In this document: piece by piece, positions 62,344 through 64,000 of the stretch
How the letters are laid out: each line of letters starts with the position of its first letter
How positions within the stretch are numbered: position 1 is the first letter of the stretch
Source of the DNA: Bacteroidota bacterium
GTDB lineage: Bacteria > Bacteroidota > Bacteroidia > NS11-12g > UBA9320
Assembly (NCBI GenBank): GCA_016124755.1
Contig: WGNA01000020.1
Location: 38,916-102,915, forward strand
Reading direction: 5' to 3'
Length of the DNA: 64,000 nucleotides
Translations under genes and position numbers: made by a program
The notes under the pieces: model-generated
The model's database searches: none
Told to the model about the DNA's origin: nothing
Seen by the model: the letters and a program-made list of their open reading frames with translations, nothing else

Positions 62344-62766
62344 TCAAAGGCTTTGCGTATGTGTTTTTTTGAGGCGTATATCCCCAGGACTTAAATAACG
62401 GCCCACTTGTTTTACGTTAAGCGATATACCATACCGCTTTTCTATAAGTTGCTGCACGGCTTCTCTAGTCCATAATCCATACGGCAGTTTCAGTTGGTTT
62501 GGTAATTTGTCTTTAACCAGAGTACGTACCTCTGCGACCTGCATACCATTTACCTTTTTGCCTTCTTTTACACCCCGCTTTTTACTCAATAAGGAACGCT
62601 TACCTTCTGTTTTATACTTGTTCCAGATTTTGTTTACCGCTCTTTCGGTTACTCCAAATATTTTCGCTGCCTGCTTTTGCGTGCCGCGCTTATTCTTTAA
62701 ATAATCCACTATCCTAAAACGCGTTTCTTCCTGCGCATATTTATTCTTTCGCTTTTGGTCTTGCAT
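62344..62766 (-). CDS. IS630 transposase, N-terminal DNA-binding part
   Basis: 140 residues from the ATG at 62766: a helix-turn-helix (RGTQKQAAKIFGVTERAVNK, IWNKYKTEGKRSLLSKKRG) and a second winged-helix region (GLWTREAVQQLIEKRYGISL, NVKQVGRYL), the usual IS630 N-terminal pair. After the A-run the frame ends in 5 codons (THTQSL). Could bind the ends without catalysis if no frameshift occurs. Confidence 0.85.
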   Translation of the reverse strand: MQDQKRKNKYAQEETRFRIVDYLKNKRGTQKQAAKIFGVTERAVNKIWNKYKTEGKRSLLSKKRGVKEGKKVNGMQVAEVRTLVKDKLPNQLKLPYGLWTREAVQQLIEKRYGISLNVKQVGRYLSPGDIRLKKTHTQSL

Positions 62767-62859
62767 GACGCACTAATACAATAAAATAAGTACTAATTAA
62801 TGTCCTTGTTATCAAGTAATCACAAAGCAATTTTTATTATTATATTAATTTTCAAGTCA

Positions 62860-63096
62860 TCAACTCTTCACCCAATGATGAATACCGCCTTTTTCAAATA
62901 CATATTCGTATCCTTCGGTTTCAAATAGTTTGACAATAAGACGCGCTTTTACCGGAATACCCAGCTTTTGGGAAATCCATTCCGTAACTTTGGTGGTGTG
63001 AAGATGCCGCGATTTTTTCTGCGTCGTACTCAGCACTTCGTATTTCGAAAGCATATCCAGAAAGATCTCTCTTATTTGTCGTTCTTCAATTGTCAT
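62860..63096 (-). CDS. Small protein of unknown function
   Basis: A 78-residue protein from the ATG at 63096 (a GTG seven codons upstream is less likely). Basic and mostly helical in the first half (IEERQIREIFLDMLSKYEVL) with a possible helix-turn-helix later (TKVTEWISQKLGIPVKARLI), then a strand-like end (EYVFEKGGIHHW). It may be a small DNA-binding or phage-type protein. No family recognised. Confidence 0.55.
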   Translation of the reverse strand: MTIEERQIREIFLDMLSKYEVLSTTQKKSRHLHTTKVTEWISQKLGIPVKARLIVKLFETEGYEYVFEKGGIHHWVKS

Positions 63097-63195
63097 TGCA
63101 CATGCAAAATTCAACACGGAAGAATTAAATGTAATGAAGGGAAGTAGTTTAGTTATGCACTTTAACGGATAAAAACTTTGTCTGAATTTTGGCGA

Positions 63196-64000
63196 CTAAT
63201 TCAGTTTTGGAAACGTAATTATTTCAACATTCAGATTGGTAGGTTCCATTTGTCCTAGTTTCAGACCATGACAAATAAATTGAATAGACTCCGGATCAAT
63301 TTTGCCACCATATTCATACGCGAGCTTCATGTTTCGACAGGCAAGTTCTCTTTCACCTCCATAATAGTAGCATACACCAAATAATGCATAAGCCTGCCAA
63401 CAGTGATCATCCAATTTTAGCGCAAGTTCTAATTCACTTTTACACCCGGCACTGATCGTGATATTGCTGTCTGTTTCTTCGTAAATATAATAAAGATAGA
63501 ATGCTTTGTTTACATGATATTCTGCAGTATTCGGAGAAAGTTCAAGCGATCGGTTTATATACAATAATGCAGAATCGTATTTGCCCAGATGGAAGCTTAA
63601 AACACTTTTGTACAGAAAGAAATTGGCTTTGTTCCAATCGGTTTCCGCAAGTATCAGACATGAATCCAAAACAACCAACATTTCCGGATAATTTTCAGGG
63701 TTAAATTTCAGAAGTTCCAACTTTAATATTAATGCATTTAAATCACGCGGAACTGATTTTAAATAATAATTAAGATCACTCAATGAACCCTCAATGTCAC
63801 CCCAATTGGCCTTTGCGATGGCAAGCCAGTTGTAATACTCTATTTCTTCAGTGTATCCTGATTTTTTAACAAATTCCAACATTTCAATGGCTTCAGGATA
63901 ATGACTCTGACTTAATTCCCACCTTCCCATCGATTTATGAGCTTTAATACTTTGAGGGTCAATATCAAGGGCCCTTTCATAACACATTCTTGAATTTGAA
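63196..64000 (-). CDS. TPR-repeat protein, 5' end beyond the window
   Basis: At least 268 residues; the frame is open at the window edge. TPR-like units: MCYERALDIDPQSIKAHKSM, ALLYINRSLELSPNTAEYHV, ELELALKLDDHCWQAYALFG. The ATG at 63987 sits in the middle of a TPR helix, so the true start is outside. No other domain in the visible part. Confidence 0.8.
   Translation of the reverse strand, partial: SNSRMCYERALDIDPQSIKAHKSMGRWELSQSHYPEAIEMLEFVKKSGYTEEIEYYNWLAIAKANWGDIEGSLSDLNYYLKSVPRDLNALILKLELLKFNPENYPEMLVVLDSCLILAETDWNKANFFLYKSVLSFHLGKYDSALLYINRSLELSPNTAEYHVNKAFYLYYIYEETDSNITISAGCKSELELALKLDDHCWQAYALFGVCYYYGGERELACRNMKLAYEYGGKIDPESIQFICHGLKLGQMEPTNLNVEIITFPKLN

Larger units (their letters stand above)
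61743..62766 (-). mobile_element. IS630-family insertion sequence, transposase gene in two frames
   Basis: Transposase of IS630 type split across two frames at a run of seven A's (seven T's at 62364-62370 on the + strand). Losing one A would give a continuous protein reading IRLKKHIRKAFEQKPEQVQQ across the join. Either a programmed slippage site or an inactivating mutation. The element's terminal repeats could not be fixed; TTAGT-like sequence is present near 61722 and, inverted, near 62791, but the match is weak. Confidence 0.85.

Noticed and set aside
1..64000. tRNA, rRNA or riboswitch
   Set aside because: No cloverleaf with a GGTTCGA-type arm, no rRNA-like block and no known riboswitch core was noticed; a covariance search would be needed to be sure.

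Overview
The window reads as a piece of a Bacteroidota chromosome, probably a free-living or aquatic lineage near Flavobacteriales or Chitinophagales. The evidence is two large secreted proteins with C-terminal type IX secretion sorting domains, many short Bacteroidota-type lipoproteins, an M56 peptidase fused to a TonB domain, YwqK and DUF3857 proteins, near absence of Shine-Dalgarno sites, and several promoters of the TTG-N19-TAnnTTTG type. GC is about 40 percent. No rRNA, tRNA or CRISPR array was seen.

Layout. 0-6.4 kb: RDD membrane protein, a decayed ISL3-type transposase, a RelE/ParE toxin-antitoxin pair, a DUF695-like protein, and an amidohydrolase lipoprotein flanked by two putative Cys/His hydrolases. 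6.7-12.5 kb: ABC exporter and its TetR regulator, which share an operator, then VanW and a methyltransferase. 12.7-20.1 kb: a three-gene envelope operon (giant YwqK-repeat protein, active DUF3857-transglutaminase, inactive paralogue) closed by a terminator. 20.4-31.5 kb: NhaD antiporter, tryptophanase, Ycf48-like lipoprotein, BlaI/M56 pair, a T9SS-exported protein, YqgE and an Nramp relative. 31.7-43.7 kb: CLC antiporter, M48 protease group, von Willebrand lipoprotein, AAA ATPase with TPRs. 44-50 kb: LamG/T9SS protein, a GNAT-like protein with a 48-residue partner, a CPA2 antiporter. 50-52.5 kb: HigBA-WYL-zinc-ribbon-HEAT cluster. 53-61.3 kb: a possible Pyr4-like membrane protein and a 1756-residue pseudokinase-ATPase-GAF-adenylyl cyclase followed by an MpaB/Lcp-type oxygenase. 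61.7-64 kb: a frameshifted IS630 transposase and the end of a TPR protein.

The most striking feature is a family of small non-autonomous mobile elements: seven copies (A-G) of 0.2-0.35 kb with about 25-bp terminal inverted repeats. Three copies (D, F, G) have perfect 8-bp AT-rich target duplications. Copy D has a matching empty site about 0.5 kb away in the same window, and copy F splits a DUF2442 gene whose original reading frame can be rebuilt. Long copies carry an extra near-palindromic module of about 125 bp that short copies lack. The 8-bp duplication excludes the nearby IS630 transposase (TA target) as the driver, while the ISL3 family is one that makes 8-bp AT-rich duplications.

Other things easily missed: a ParD antitoxin pseudogene, a 48-residue gene overlapping the GNAT-like gene, matching TetR operators, a BlaI-type operator over a promoter, and several perfect palindromes.
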